Shown in pieces: positions 9,121-20,883 of a stretch of DNA of 64,000 nt. The stretch spans positions 124,001 through 188,000 of the forward strand of contig NZ_CP081496.1 in assembly GCF_019774615.1 (NCBI RefSeq). The letters are read 5' to 3'. The notes beneath the pieces are model-generated. The model was not told the origin of the DNA. It made no database searches and saw only the letters and a program-made list of their open reading frames with translations. The translations under genes and the position numbers were made by a program. This DNA is from Streptomyces sp. BHT-5-2. Its GTDB lineage: Bacteria; Actinomycetota; Actinomycetes; Streptomycetales; Streptomycetaceae. Each line of letters starts with the position of its first letter. The stretch's first letter is position 1.

Positions 9121-10283
9121 GGCGTCACCAAGGGGCGCAGATCGGCGAGGCGGCGTTCACCGATGCCGGTGACGTGGCGGAGCTGGTCGACCGAGGTGAA
9201 CCCGCCGTGCTGGGTGCGGAATTCGATGATGTGGCGGGCCAGCACCGGACCCACGCCGGGCAGCGCATCGAGCTGCTGCTCCGTCGCCGAGCTGAGGCTC
9301 AGCGGCCCATTCGGCGCCCCCGGCGCGCCGCCCCCTGCACCGCCGGCCCCGGCCTGTCCACTCGTGCCCGTGCCACCTGTGCCGCCCGTGACGCCCGCAC
9401 CCTCCACGCCGACGACGATCTGTTCGCCGTCGGTCAGGAGACGGGCCCGGTTCAGCCCGCGGAGATCCGTCCCGCGCAGCACCCCGCCCGCGGCATCCAG
9501 CGCATCGGTCACCCGTGAGCCCGCCGGCAACCGGTGGACTCCGGGGCGCCGGACCTTCCCCACGACATCCACGACCAGCATCCGGCCTGCACCGCCCGAT
9601 GGTCCGCCGGGCGCCGAGCCCTGGGGCGGGGACTGTCCCGACGACCACCGCTGGGCCGGTGAGCGGGCCCCTGGCCCGGGCACCGCGATCGGACGATCGG
9701 CGCCGGGCGCACTCACGGGCTCGGGACGCGCCGCCCAGAAGTGCTGAACGGCGAGGCCCACCCCGACGACGAGCACCAGGGCCAGCGCGGCCAGCGCCTT
9801 CGGAGTCGTGCCGCACCGTAACTGCACCCACAGCGGCAGCCGTTCACGTACCGCCGGCCACCAGCTCTCATGCCGTCGGGGACCCGGAAGATCCCGTCGG
9901 GGACCCGGCGGATCGTGCTCCCTGGACGGCGGCGCACCCTGGGCGTACGACGGTTCCGCCGCCACCTCCGGACGCCCGCGACCGCCGCCGGCCGGCCCAC
10001 GCGCCCCTGGGTCGGCGCCCGCACCGGTACCACTCTCCGCGCCGTCCCACTGATCGGCTCCGAAGATCACCGCGGCCCGCGCCCGCATCCGTTCGCGTTT
10101 CCACTCCCGCAGGCGCTCGCGCTCCTGCCGTCCCCAACGCGTGGGCGGCGCGACGGCGGGCGGGGAGGCGGCGGCCGGGGAGGCGGCGGCCGGGAGGGAC
10201 GGTCCGGCCGGTGCCTCCGACGCGGAAACGGACAGTGAAACCGACGTTGAATCCGGCAGGGAAGCCGTTCGGTAAGTGCTCAT
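9117..10283 (-). CDS. comEA: ComEA-like helix-hairpin-helix DNA-binding membrane protein
   Basis: 388 residues from ATG 10283-10281, preceded by GAGGG; a TTG at 10331 is an alternative start. An unusually long Pro/Ala/Arg-rich cytoplasmic N-terminus (~160 residues) is followed by one membrane segment (~162-184), an SLBB-type domain (~235-292, VVDVVGKVRRPGVHRL) and two helix-hairpin-helix motifs (~329-388, LDALPGVGPVLARHI and TGIGERRLADL). The family binds incoming DNA at the cell surface for transfer to ComEC. It is coupled to comEC by an ATGA overlap, so its own expression is not affected by the element, which lies downstream. Confidence 0.9.
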   Translation of the reverse strand: MSTYRTASLPDSTSVSLSVSASEAPAGPSLPAAASPAAASPPAVAPPTRWGRQERERLREWKRERMRARAAVIFGADQWDGAESGTGAGADPGARGPAGGGRGRPEVAAEPSYAQGAPPSREHDPPGPRRDLPGPRRHESWWPAVRERLPLWVQLRCGTTPKALAALALVLVVGVGLAVQHFWAARPEPVSAPGADRPIAVPGPGARSPAQRWSSGQSPPQGSAPGGPSGGAGRMLVVDVVGKVRRPGVHRLPAGSRVTDALDAAGGVLRGTDLRGLNRARLLTDGEQIVVGVEGAGVTGGTGGTGTSGQAGAGGAGGGAPGAPNGPLSLSSATEQQLDALPGVGPVLARHIIEFRTQHGGFTSVDQLRHVTGIGERRLADLRPLVTP

Positions 10284-10417
10284 AGCCCTCGACGGTAGGC
10301 ACCTCGCGCCGATCTCGCCGAACTGCGTCAAATCCCGTGGATAAGTGGAGAGTTGTGGATAACTCTGTCACCCACACGGCCACCCGGAGGCATGCCACGC
10401 CACAGCTCGAACGCCCG

Positions 10418-11263
10418 TCACCGCGGCGAGACCACAGCCCCCAGCAGCCCCGGCCCCGTGTGTGCGCCGATCACCGCTCCGACCTCGCTCACATGCAGTT
10501 CGTTCAGCCCCGGCACCCGTTCCCGGAGCCGTTCGGCCAACGCGTCCGCCCGCTCCGCAGCCGCGAGATGGTGGACCGCGATATCGACCTGGCCCTCCCC
10601 CGCCCGCTCCGCGGCGATCTCCTCCAGGCGCGCGATGGCCTTGGAGGCCGTACGGACCTTCTCCAGCAGTTCGATGCGCCCGTCGGCGAGTTGGAGGATC
10701 GGCTTGACGGCGAGCGCCGAGCCGAGCAGCGCCTGCGCAGCGCCGATCCTGCCGCCGCGCCGCAGGTAGTCGAGGGTGTCGACGTAGAAATAGGTGGAGG
10801 TGCCCGAGGCGCGCTTCTCCGCGGCGGCCACCGCGTCGTCCGCGTCCCCGCCGGCCTCCACCGCCTCCGCGGCGGCAAGGGCGCAGAACCCGAGGGCCAT
10901 CGCCACCATCCCGGTGTCCACGACCCGTACCGGTACCGGCGCGTCCTTCGCCGCCAGCACCGCCGCGTCGTAGGTGCCGGAGAATTCCGAGGAGAGGTGA
11001 AGGGAAACGATGCTGCTCGCCCCGGCCTCGGCGATGGCGCGATAGGTGTCCGCGAACACGGCGGGGCTCGGCCGCGACGTCGTCACGGGCCGGCGCTTCT
11101 GGAGCGCCTGCGCGACGGATCTCGCGGAGATCTCGGTGCCCTCTTCCAGGGCCTGGTCCCCCAGGACGACGGTCAGCGGTACGGCCGTGATGCGGTGGCG
11201 TTCGACAGCCGCCCGCGGCAGGTAGGCCGTGGAATCGGTGACGATCGCGACATGGCGGGACAT
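10418..11263 (-). CDS. DegV family fatty-acid-binding protein
   Basis: 281 residues, the normal length for DegV proteins. The N-terminus VAIVTDSTAYLP and the TTSRPSPAVFADTY and SSEFSGTYDAA motifs are diagnostic of the two-domain DegV fold. DegV proteins bind a fatty acid and in Firmicutes (FakB) deliver it to the FakA kinase. No FakA partner is visible here. ATG start at 11263. It is transcribed alone, with about 130 bp on each side. Confidence 0.92.
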   Translation of the reverse strand: MSRHVAIVTDSTAYLPRAAVERHRITAVPLTVVLGDQALEEGTEISARSVAQALQKRRPVTTSRPSPAVFADTYRAIAEAGASSIVSLHLSSEFSGTYDAAVLAAKDAPVPVRVVDTGMVAMALGFCALAAAEAVEAGGDADDAVAAAEKRASGTSTYFYVDTLDYLRRGGRIGAAQALLGSALAVKPILQLADGRIELLEKVRTASKAIARLEEIAAERAGEGQVDIAVHHLAAAERADALAERLRERVPGLNELHVSEVGAVIGAHTGPGLLGAVVSPR

Positions 11264-11464
11264 GACTGGGAGGTTATCCGGGGACGCGGGCGCTCGACAG
11301 TGCGGGCCCCTGCCGGGGTCTTCCGGATTTAACCAAGGCTACGCCAAGTCCGCCCAGGTCACGGCCGGTCGGGGAGCGGCGGGACGAGGAGACGGGAGAT
11401 CGCACGGCGGACGCCGGACCCGCCTCACGAACCGCCCCGCACTGCCCCGCCCCCGAAAAGCGCC

Positions 11465-12229
11465 CTACCCCGCTATGCCCTCGCCCTTGCCGCTCCCCGG
11501 GCGGGACGTCTCCCGCCGCGGGGACTTCTCCCACGGGTACGTCGGCCGGGTACGGGCGTCCTGGGCGGTGATCGCGGGCGGTGCCTCTTCGCCCACCGGC
11601 TTCCATGAGAAGCCCTTCTCCCCCGAGCCCGAACCAGAACCCGACCCCGAACCTGAGCCCGACCCCGATCCTGCCCCCGTCCCCGCATCCGTCCAGTGCC
11701 GCAGGGCCCCCGCCTCCATGTCGATCTGGTCGCTCAGGGCGGCCAGATCGTCGTCGGCGAACTTGCGGGCCCGGTCGCGGGCGGCCCAGCGGAGCGATTC
11801 GGCGGAGTGTGTGATGCGCTCCAGGCGTTCCCGGAGTTCGGGGAGGCGCTCGGCGATACCGGCCTTGCTGGGCTCGCGCTCCAGGCGCTGGAGGTCGTCG
11901 TCCAGCTCGCGGCCGTGCGCGCTGAGCCGTTCGAAGAGGCGGGATGCCTCGGCGAGCGAGGCGTCCTCGGAGGAGGCTCTGCGCAGGACCTCCTGGGTGG
12001 CCCGCATGGACGTGCGCAACGACAGCCGCAGCTGCGCCAGTTCGCCGACGACCCCGGGCTGGGTGAACTGCCGCGCCCGCAGGGTGGTGTCCTCGACCGT
12101 CCGCCGGGCCTGGGCGACCTTGCGGTCCACCCCGCGCTTGGCCGCCTGGGCCGCCTTGACCGTGAGGAACACCCCGGCGGCGACGAACAGCACGAAGAGC
12201 AACCCGACGATCGCGACGGCGGCTTCCAT
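11465..12229 (-). CDS. Membrane-anchored coiled-coil protein of unknown function
   Basis: 254 residues from ATG 12229-12227, chosen for the GGGGAG Shine-Dalgarno five bases upstream. One N-terminal membrane segment (~residues 3-25, IVGLLFVLFVAAGVFLTVKA) is followed by a long charged helical region (~30-175, heptad-like Leu, Arg and Glu). Then come an alternating Gly-Ser linker (~180-197) and a basic Pro-rich tail. This build suggests a cytoplasmic coiled coil tethered to the membrane. I do not recognise a named family; it looks like a conserved Streptomyces hypothetical protein. Confidence 0.75.
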   Translation of the reverse strand: MEAAVAIVGLLFVLFVAAGVFLTVKAAQAAKRGVDRKVAQARRTVEDTTLRARQFTQPGVVGELAQLRLSLRTSMRATQEVLRRASSEDASLAEASRLFERLSAHGRELDDDLQRLEREPSKAGIAERLPELRERLERITHSAESLRWAARDRARKFADDDLAALSDQIDMEAGALRHWTDAGTGAGSGSGSGSGSGSGSGSGEKGFSWKPVGEEAPPAITAQDARTRPTYPWEKSPRRETSRPGSGKGEGIAG

Positions 12230-12434
12230 GGGCACTCCCCAGAGGTGTCGGCGGCGCCGGTTCCCCGCCGGCGCCCGTCCCTCCACCGTAAACGCGTCGG
12301 GCAGGTCGCGGGTTCCAAACGAACCCCCAACCTGCCCGTAGGGGAAACCACCTATACGCGTGCGGCACACCGTCCCCGGCCACCGGCAGAGCCGCCAGAA
12401 GACCAGGTCAGGGGCGGCTCAGCCGGCTAGGCCG

Positions 12435-15332
<2,898 letters not shown>

Positions 15333-15396
15333 CGTCCTCAAAGCTCCATCGATCGTCTCTGCCTGCGGCTGCTGCGGACACGGTTTCCGCGGAAAC

Positions 15397-15421
15397 AAAA
15401 ATGCCCCTCGCTCAGGAGGGG
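15397..15421 (-). terminator. Intrinsic terminator in leuS leader (attenuator)
   Basis: On the minus strand CCCCTC (15421-15416), a six-base loop and GAGGGG (15409-15404) form a perfect 6-bp stem followed by CATTTTTG. It lies about 65 bases before the leuS start codon and after the leader peptide. That is the place expected for a transcription attenuator rather than an end-of-gene terminator. Confidence 0.75.
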
Positions 15422-15476
15422 AAGCCGCGCCGATTCCGACCCGGGCGGCCACAGCGGAGGGCCCGGTCGGGACTGA

Positions 15477-15515
15477 TCAGCGCGGCCCGCTAAGCAGAAG
15501 GCGTACGGCACACAT
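15477..15515 (-). CDS. Predicted leuS leader peptide
   Basis: A 12-residue reading frame, MCAVRLLLSGPR, with three consecutive leucine codons CTT-CTG-CTT. CTT is a rare leucine codon in such a GC-rich genome. It is too short for routine annotation. A TACCCT -10 element ends six bases before the ATG, so the transcript probably begins at the A of ATG (leaderless). A terminator hairpin lies about 55 bases after its stop codon and leuS follows. Ribosome stalling at the Leu codons when charged tRNA-Leu is scarce would be expected to favour read-through. This is inference from arrangement. Confidence 0.7.
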   Translation of the reverse strand: MCAVRLLLSGPR

Positions 15516-15521
15516 GGCGTC

Positions 15522-15527
15522 AGGGTA
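15522..15527 (-). promoter_or_regulatory. -10 element of the leuS leader transcript
   Basis: TACCCT matches the TANNNT consensus, with six bases to the ATG of the leader peptide. This spacing makes the ATG the likely transcription start. No good -35 hexamer is visible; the region overlaps the upstream terminator stem. Confidence 0.6.
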
Positions 15528-15538
15528 CCGCAGGGCGC

Positions 15539-15579
15539 ACAGGGCCCGCGCCCGGGATTCCCCCCGGCGCGGGCCCTGT
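15539..15579 (-). terminator. Strong stem-loop terminator after the sedolisin gene
   Basis: A perfect 14-bp inverted repeat (15539-15552/15566-15579, arm ACAGGGCCCGCGCC) with a 13-base loop. It lacks a long U-tract, as is common in Streptomyces. It separates the sedolisin gene from the leuS leader promoter. Confidence 0.8.
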
Positions 15580-15653
15580 CCTGTTGTCCCCCTCCCCTAC
15601 CGCCGCCTCATGAGGTCACGGGGCGGCGGCGCGGCTCGGGGACGGCCCCTGCG

Positions 15654-17612
15654 TCAGGGACGGTAGGAGCTGACGTATCCGGCCCCGGGGGAGCCGACGC
15701 CGGTGACGTCGTCGTAGCCCACGGTGGCGTGCAACGAGCTGTCCTTGCCGAGGCTGCGCAGCGAGGTGATGGTGCCCTTGGCGGCGTCGACGCCGTTGGC
15801 GAAGTCCACCCGGACGACCGCCAGGTCGCGGCCGGCACCCAGCGGGTGGTCGGTCACGTCGTGGTAGGCCGAGGTGCCGTACCGCTGGTAGATGGCCGGG
15901 TTGGCGAAGCCGATGGCGATGCCGTGCCGGGCCTGCTGGGCCAGCGCCTGGACGCCCGCGATCACCGGCGCGGCCAGCGAGGTGCCGCCGATGCGGTACT
16001 CGTCGTAGCCGAGCTTGCCGTTGGGCAGGGTCTGGGTCTGGCCGACCAGGAAGCCGGTGTTCGGGTCGGCGACGGCCGAGATGTCCGGCACGGTCCGCAT
16101 GGCGCTGCCGCCGTTGGCCTTGGCCAGCGCGTCCGGGACGACGCCGCGCTGGTAGAAGGGCTGCGCGACGGCCTTGCTGGTGCCGCCGCCCGCGCCCCCG
16201 CTGAAGGCGCCGGGGAAGTCGGTCCAGTCGTTGCCGTCCTTGGAGAGCACCGTCTTCTGGGTGCCCCAGCCGGTCTCCCACTGGTAGCTGTTGCCCTTGC
16301 CGACGGCCAGGGCGGTGCCACCGACCGCGGTCACCCACGCGGAGTTCGCCGGGGTGTCCACCTGCTTGGTGCCGGTGTTGGCGACCTCGTCACCGTTGTC
16401 GCCGGAGGAGAAGTAGAAGCCGATGCCCTCGACGGCGCCGCGCTGGAAGAGCTGGTCGTAGGCGGCGGCCACGTCCGGGGTCTCGTTGGCCTCGATGTCG
16501 CCCCAGGAGTTGGAGACGATGTCGGCGAGCCGCCCGTCGACGACCTTGCCGAGCGAGTCCAGCAGGTCGTCGTCGTTGCAGGAGGCGGCACCGACGTAGA
16601 CGATGTCCGCGGCGGGGGCCACCGCGTGCACCGCCTCGACGTCGAGGGTCTCCTCGCCGTACCAGCCGGCCGCCTTGCAGTCGGTGATGTGCGTGTAGTC
16701 CTTGGGCAGGACCTGCGAGAGCTGACCCTTGCGGTAGCGCGCGTCGCCGTTGCGGGCGGCGTAGGTGTCCGCGTCCTTGGCGATGGTCGGCGAGGCGTAG
16801 GCGTCGGTGATCGCGACGGTGACGCCCTTGCCGGTCCAGTTCTTCGCCCCGTAGGCGGCGCGCAGCTGCTTGCCGGTGTAGCCCTTGACCGCGTACGGCG
16901 CCTTGCTCCCGTAGGCCGAGGGCAGGTCCTTGTCGGTCCGCGAGCCGTAGTACGTGGAGAACGGCCCGGCGTTGCGGAAGACGGGCGACGGCGGCGGCAG
17001 TTCGGCGGAGTGGTGCCGGGCCAGCCGGGGCGCGTTGTCCAGGCCGGTGACCGTCAGGACCGCGTCGGAGAGGGCCGCGGGCGCGGAGGCGGTGGCCGAC
17101 GGCGCGTGGTAGGTGTGGCCGTTCTTGCGGTAGTTGTGCAGGTCGGTGGCGAAGGCCCGCTCGGCGGCGGCCGCGTCGCCGGTGACCGTCACATAGCGGT
17201 CGGTGGCGCCGGTGACCGCCAGGCCGGACTTCTTCAGCCAGGCGGTCACCCTGGCTATCTGGTCCTTCGTGGCGCCGTAGCGGGTCTTGACCTGGGCGGT
17301 GCTCAGGTATTTCCCGTACGTGGCGGAGTGCGGGTCGGAAACGGCCCTGGCGTAGTCCGCGAGGCCCTTGGCGTCCCGGCCGGCCAGGTAGACCCGGGCG
17401 TTGACCCGGGCGCTGTCGGCGGTGGCGCCCTGGTCGGCCTGCGCGGTGGCCCACCGCGGCTTGGTGCCCTGCAGCGCGTGCCGGCCCCCGTCGTGGCCCG
17501 CGGCGTCGGCGGCCGGTGCGCCGAGCGCGAGCGCTCCGGCGACCATCGGCAGCGCCGCGGTCAAGGCCAGACCGGCGCGGACGCGCGGTGATCTGGTGCG
17601 GCTTGCTCTCAT
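15654..17612 (-). CDS. Secreted S53 (sedolisin/kumamolisin-like) serine-carboxyl peptidase
   Basis: 652 residues from ATG 17612-17610 with a GGGGG Shine-Dalgarno. A signal peptide (RAGLALTAALPMVAGALALG...ADA) is followed by a pro-kumamolisin activation domain (~50-210) and the S53 catalytic domain. Glu and Asp of the acid pair are visible in EETLDVEAVHAVAP, the oxyanion Asp region in VTVAITDAY, and the nucleophile Ser in GGTSLAAPVIAG. The enzyme is made as a zymogen and cleaves proteins outside the cell, usually at acid pH. It is monocistronic, with its own terminator. Confidence 0.93.
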   Translation of the reverse strand: MRASRTRSPRVRAGLALTAALPMVAGALALGAPAADAAGHDGGRHALQGTKPRWATAQADQGATADSARVNARVYLAGRDAKGLADYARAVSDPHSATYGKYLSTAQVKTRYGATKDQIARVTAWLKKSGLAVTGATDRYVTVTGDAAAAERAFATDLHNYRKNGHTYHAPSATASAPAALSDAVLTVTGLDNAPRLARHHSAELPPPSPVFRNAGPFSTYYGSRTDKDLPSAYGSKAPYAVKGYTGKQLRAAYGAKNWTGKGVTVAITDAYASPTIAKDADTYAARNGDARYRKGQLSQVLPKDYTHITDCKAAGWYGEETLDVEAVHAVAPAADIVYVGAASCNDDDLLDSLGKVVDGRLADIVSNSWGDIEANETPDVAAAYDQLFQRGAVEGIGFYFSSGDNGDEVANTGTKQVDTPANSAWVTAVGGTALAVGKGNSYQWETGWGTQKTVLSKDGNDWTDFPGAFSGGAGGGTSKAVAQPFYQRGVVPDALAKANGGSAMRTVPDISAVADPNTGFLVGQTQTLPNGKLGYDEYRIGGTSLAAPVIAGVQALAQQARHGIAIGFANPAIYQRYGTSAYHDVTDHPLGAGRDLAVVRVDFANGVDAAKGTITSLRSLGKDSSLHATVGYDDVTGVGSPGAGYVSSYRP

Positions 17613-17911
17613 GTAACCCCCTGCTGTGGCGATGCGGTGCGCTGCGTGGTGACGCCGCGCCGGTGCGCCGGTGCGCGACACCTCATCAGCGGTGAATGCG
17701 TCGGATGTGACGCTCACGCGATTCGCCACTCTTTCGGTGAACCGTTCATGTCAGGGTCATGCGATCACCAAGAAGAGACCAAAGAACCGCCAGGAACGGG
17801 CAGAAGCGGCCACGAAAGGGCCACCCAACTCGCCGAATATGACAGCTTGTTGACCGAATATCAGGGCAACCCCGGAAGGCCCCCTATGGGGGGCCGGCCC
17901 CGTAAACGCAC
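17613..17911. other. Intergenic region upstream of the sedolisin gene
   Basis: About 300 bp between the protease start and the tRNA terminator. It is locally AT-richer and presumably holds the protease promoter. I see no open reading frame with support and no clear repeat. Confidence 0.4.
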
Positions 17912-17948
17912 AACAGAGCGGACCGTCCTCTACGGACGGCCCGCTCTG
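17912..17948 (-). terminator. Terminator of first tRNA-Ala gene
   Basis: Inverted repeat ACAGAGCGG(A)CCGTCC / GGACGG(C)CCGCTCTGT with a 5-base loop, starting 8 bases after the tRNA 3' end on the minus strand. The long interrupted stem is typical of tRNA terminators. Confidence 0.8.
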
Positions 17949-17955
17949 TGTTCTG

Positions 17956-18028
17956 TGGAGCTAAGGAGAATTGAACTCCTGACCTCCTGCATGCCATGCA
18001 GGCGCTCTACCAACTGAGCTATAGCCCC
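17956..18028 (-). tRNA. tRNA-Ala(GGC)
   Basis: A 73-base cloverleaf. The acceptor stem GGGGCTA pairs with TAGCTCC, the D arm contains AGCTCAGTTGGTAGAGC, the anticodon stem CCTGC/GCAGG encloses the loop ATGGCAT (anticodon GGC), and the T arm contains GTTCAATTC. The 3' CCA is not encoded. It is identical to the second copy at 20884-20956. Confidence 0.97.
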
Positions 18029-18242
18029 AGGTCCTGCTCCGCTGCGGTTTTCCTTCCGGCTCCCCGCTGCGGCATCGCCTACATTACACGGACCCCCCGG
18101 CCTTCTGCCAAATCGCCTCCCATCCCCCGGCCACCGCCCCTGGACGAGCCCCTTCGGGCCACGACGCCCCCGCAGGCCCACCGGCGGGACCCGAGGTACT
18201 GTCGGCGAGCCGTGCCCGATTCGTCCAGGGGAGCCGTACGCC

Positions 18243-19655
18243 GTGACCGCGCTGGAGCCGGACCAGCCCATCCACCCCCGCGGGTCACACCCCCGCGCGG
18301 GCGTGATCCGCCGCCACCCGGTGCGCGCCGCTGCGCTGGCCTGCCTGGTCTCCTTCGCCGCCTTCTGGGTCGCGCAGCGGCTGGCGCACGTCTCGATGGT
18401 GGACCTGATGGTCTACCGCGCCGAGGGCGAGACCGCCCGCGACGGCAGGGCCCTCTACGACATGGTGGCCACCTCCGCCCGGCTGCCCAACACCTACCCG
18501 CCGTTCGCCGCGCTGCTGTTCGTCCCGCTCACCTTCTTCGGCGTCCCGGTGATGCGCACGCTGGCCACGGCGGGCAACCTCGTCCTGCTCGTCGCCGTCG
18601 TCCACCTCTCCCTCCGCCTCGTCGGCCGGCCCCGGCGGGTGCCGCCGCTCGCCGCGACGCTGGCGCTCTCCGCACTGCTGGTGTGGTGCGAGCCGGTCTG
18701 GACGACCCTGCGCTACGGCCAGATCAACCTCCTGCTCGCCGTGCTGGTGCTGTGGGACCTGACCCGCCGGGACAGCAACCGCTGGGCCGGCATCGGCATC
18801 GGCATCGCGGCCGGCATCAAGCTGACCCCGGCGCTGTTCGCCGTCTTCCTCGCCCTGGCCGGGGCTGCGCACGCCGCTCGGCGACTGCGCTCGGGCGCCG
18901 GATGGCGCGCCGCCTGGAACCCCTGGCTGCGGCAGGCCGCCGTCGCCACCGGCACCTTCGGCGCCACCGCCCTCCTCTCCGCGGTCGCGCTGCCGCGCGA
19001 CTCGCACCGCTTCTGGACCGAGATCGTGTTCGCCGCCGACCGGGTCGGCGAGGTGGAGATCACCGCGAACCAGTCGCTGCGAGGCACCCTCGCCCGGCTG
19101 CTGCACACCCACGACCCCGGCGCCGCCTGGCTCGTCCTGGCCGGACTGGCGGCCGTCGCCGGGCTGGCGCTGGCCGCCGGGGCACTGCTGCGCGGCGAGC
19201 GCGCCTGGGCGACCCTGGCCTGCGCGGCCACCGCCCTGCTGATCAGCCCGATCTCCTGGTCGCACCACTGGGTGTGGAGCGTCCCGATGCTGATCCTGCT
19301 GGGCTCCGAGGCGCTGCGGCACTCCGGCATCGCGGCCCGCCGCTGGTGGGCGGTGACCGGGGCGACCGGGCTGCTGTTCTGCTCGTTCGCGCTGTGGTGG
19401 GTGCCGCACCGCTGGCACCAGCACGAGGAACTCCACCAGAACGCCGGGCAGATGCTGCTCTCCGCGGTCTACCCGCTGGCCGGGCTCACGCTGCTGGTGC
19501 TGGCCGCGGCCCGGCTCCGGCGGCCGGTCGCCGCGGGGCCGATATCCGAGCCCGCACCGCGGCCGGAGCCCAGGCCCGAGCCCATGGCCGGTACGTCGCC
19601 CGGACCCACCGGCTCGTCCGGCCCCTCCACCCCCTCCGGGCCTCCTCGCCCCTGA
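18243..19655 (+). CDS. Polytopic GT87-type (DUF2029) glycosyltransferase
   Basis: 470 residues with GTG start 18243 and GGGGAG nine bases upstream. About ten hydrophobic segments are visible. The acidic motif after the first segment (HVSMVDLMVYRAEGE) and the YPPFAALLFVPL and GIAAGIKLTPALF motifs match the GT87/PimE-like family of polyprenyl-phosphate-dependent mannosyl/arabinosyl transferases that act outside the membrane. The C-terminal ~50 residues are Pro/Ser-rich and probably disordered. It lies alone on the plus strand between two tRNA-Ala genes. The sugar and acceptor are unknown. Confidence 0.8.
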   Translation: MTALEPDQPIHPRGSHPRAGVIRRHPVRAAALACLVSFAAFWVAQRLAHVSMVDLMVYRAEGETARDGRALYDMVATSARLPNTYPPFAALLFVPLTFFGVPVMRTLATAGNLVLLVAVVHLSLRLVGRPRRVPPLAATLALSALLVWCEPVWTTLRYGQINLLLAVLVLWDLTRRDSNRWAGIGIGIAAGIKLTPALFAVFLALAGAAHAARRLRSGAGWRAAWNPWLRQAAVATGTFGATALLSAVALPRDSHRFWTEIVFAADRVGEVEITANQSLRGTLARLLHTHDPGAAWLVLAGLAAVAGLALAAGALLRGERAWATLACAATALLISPISWSHHWVWSVPMLILLGSEALRHSGIAARRWWAVTGATGLLFCSFALWWVPHRWHQHEELHQNAGQMLLSAVYPLAGLTLLVLAAARLRRPVAAGPISEPAPRPEPRPEPMAGTSPGPTGSSGPSTPSGPPRP

Positions 19656-19954
19656 CCGACCGCACCACCGCCAGTCCGCCGCCTGCCCCCGTCATGTCCG
19701 CCCCCGTTCCCGTCCGCAGCGCGCGCCCGTCTCCGATACGCGCTGCCGCGGTCCGTCGCCGTACGCTGCCGGCCGCTCCGGCAGCGGTTCCGACGGCCGT
19801 TCCGTCAGCCGTCCTGACACGTGAACGCCCCGCCGTTCCACGGGAATTCCGAACCATCGGAAGCGATCGAAAGTGTTCGCTGCCGCCCAATGCGCTTAGG
19901 AAAACGACCGATTGGCGACGGCCCTGGCTGCCGGTCTCGCCGGCCGGGCCCAAC
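19656..19954. other. Intergenic region without recognised gene
   Basis: About 300 bp between convergent genes. It is low-complexity, GC-rich DNA; no terminator or supported reading frame stands out. Confidence 0.35.
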
Positions 19955-20188
19955 TCAGGCCGTGGCGAAGGAATAGAACCGTTTCAGCGTGCAGTGCTCG
20001 TCCAGCAGCCGGCCGTAGATCGGCTCCCCGTCGAGCTCGCGGTAGGTCTCGATGGGATCGCCCTTTATGACCAGGGCACGCGCACATTCCTCGCACCAGT
20101 ACTGGTAATCGGCGTTGACCGGTTCCATGTCGCGGACGATCGGGGTGCCGCTGCCGCACCAGTCGCACTTCCTGCTGTGGGCGCCCAT
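19955..20188 (-). CDS. Small zinc-binding protein of unknown function
   Basis: 77 residues. Two Cys pairs (CDWC near residue 8 and CEEC near 32) suggest a treble-clef or ribbon zinc site. The C-terminal half (GEPIYGRLLDEHCTLKRFYS) is helical. GGAG lies seven bases before the ATG, inside the end of the upstream gene, from which it is separated by three bases. The two are surely co-expressed. No function is recognised. Confidence 0.7.
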   Translation of the reverse strand: MGAHSRKCDWCGSGTPIVRDMEPVNADYQYWCEECARALVIKGDPIETYRELDGEPIYGRLLDEHCTLKRFYSFATA

Positions 20189-20191
20189 CCA

Positions 20192-20368
20192 TCAGCTCCA
20201 ACTGTGGCCGCAGGCCGTACAGACGAAGGAAACCCCGCCGTTGTCGCCCAGCACCTGTGCGACATGGGAGGAACCGCACGAGGGGCACTGGAGAGCCACG
20301 CCCCTGGCGGCGCGCGCGGCAGTGGGTGCGGGCAGGTACTCGACCTCCCCGTGGATGCTCGTGGGCAT
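20192..20368 (-). CDS. Small zinc-ribbon protein
   Basis: 58 residues from ATG 20368-20366, preceded by GGGGAGGAGGG. The C-terminal half is a classic zinc ribbon (CPSCGSSHV ... FVCTACGHSW), like those of transcription or ribosomal accessory proteins. It is the first gene of a two-gene unit with another small Cys-rich protein. It could be a nucleic-acid-binding adaptor; no specific role can be named. Confidence 0.7.
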   Translation of the reverse strand: MPTSIHGEVEYLPAPTAARAARGVALQCPSCGSSHVAQVLGDNGGVSFVCTACGHSWS

Positions 20369-20841
20369 CGCGTTCCCTCCTCCCCTGGCGGCGCCGTCCG
20401 ATTCTGCCACGGACCGCCCACCGGGTCAGGCCCGCCCGTGCAGCGCCCCACCGCCCCGCCGAGCGCTTCCCGCACCGCCCGGCGCGCGAACGCCCGTCCA
20501 CGGCGCCTCGACGCCCCGTCAGGCCCTCCGCCCCCCTCCCGCGCGGCCGGGGCCGCCGAACCCCGCGGCCGGATCGGCTCACCGGCGAGGAGCCGGCGAA
20601 GATCGCCGGTCCGGTCGGCAACCTCGGCCGCGGGAACGGGAGTTCATGATCCGCTCGCCGACCGGACCAGCCGCCCGAGGCCGGGAGTCAGGACCCGCGT
20701 GGCCCCGGGGCGAAGAGGGGAACCCGGCGACATCGCGCCCGAGGAGAGACGGGAATTCCGGCGGAGTGACGTGGCGCACCCCCCGGGTCGGCGACCGTGC
20801 CCGGACGACCGGCCGCCGGCGCCACATCCGGCCGCAATGCA
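20369..20841. other. Intergenic region, 470 bp
   Basis: It lies between the zinc-ribbon gene and the second tRNA terminator. Only short imperfect inverted repeats are visible. No reading frame on either strand resembles a protein. Confidence 0.4.
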
Positions 20842-20875
20842 AAGATCCCCGCCTCCTGGAGGAGGCGGGGATCTT
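20842..20875 (-). terminator. Terminator of second tRNA-Ala gene
   Basis: A perfect 15-bp stem (20842-20856/20861-20875, arm AAGATCCCCGCCTCC) with a 4-base loop, 8 bases after the tRNA 3' end on the minus strand. Confidence 0.9.
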
Positions 20876-20883
20876 CCGGACTG

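Noticed and set aside
11625..11690. CCCGAACC-type tandem repeat as a possible noncoding microsatellite
   Set aside because: It lies in frame in the coiled-coil membrane protein gene and encodes its Gly-Ser linker.
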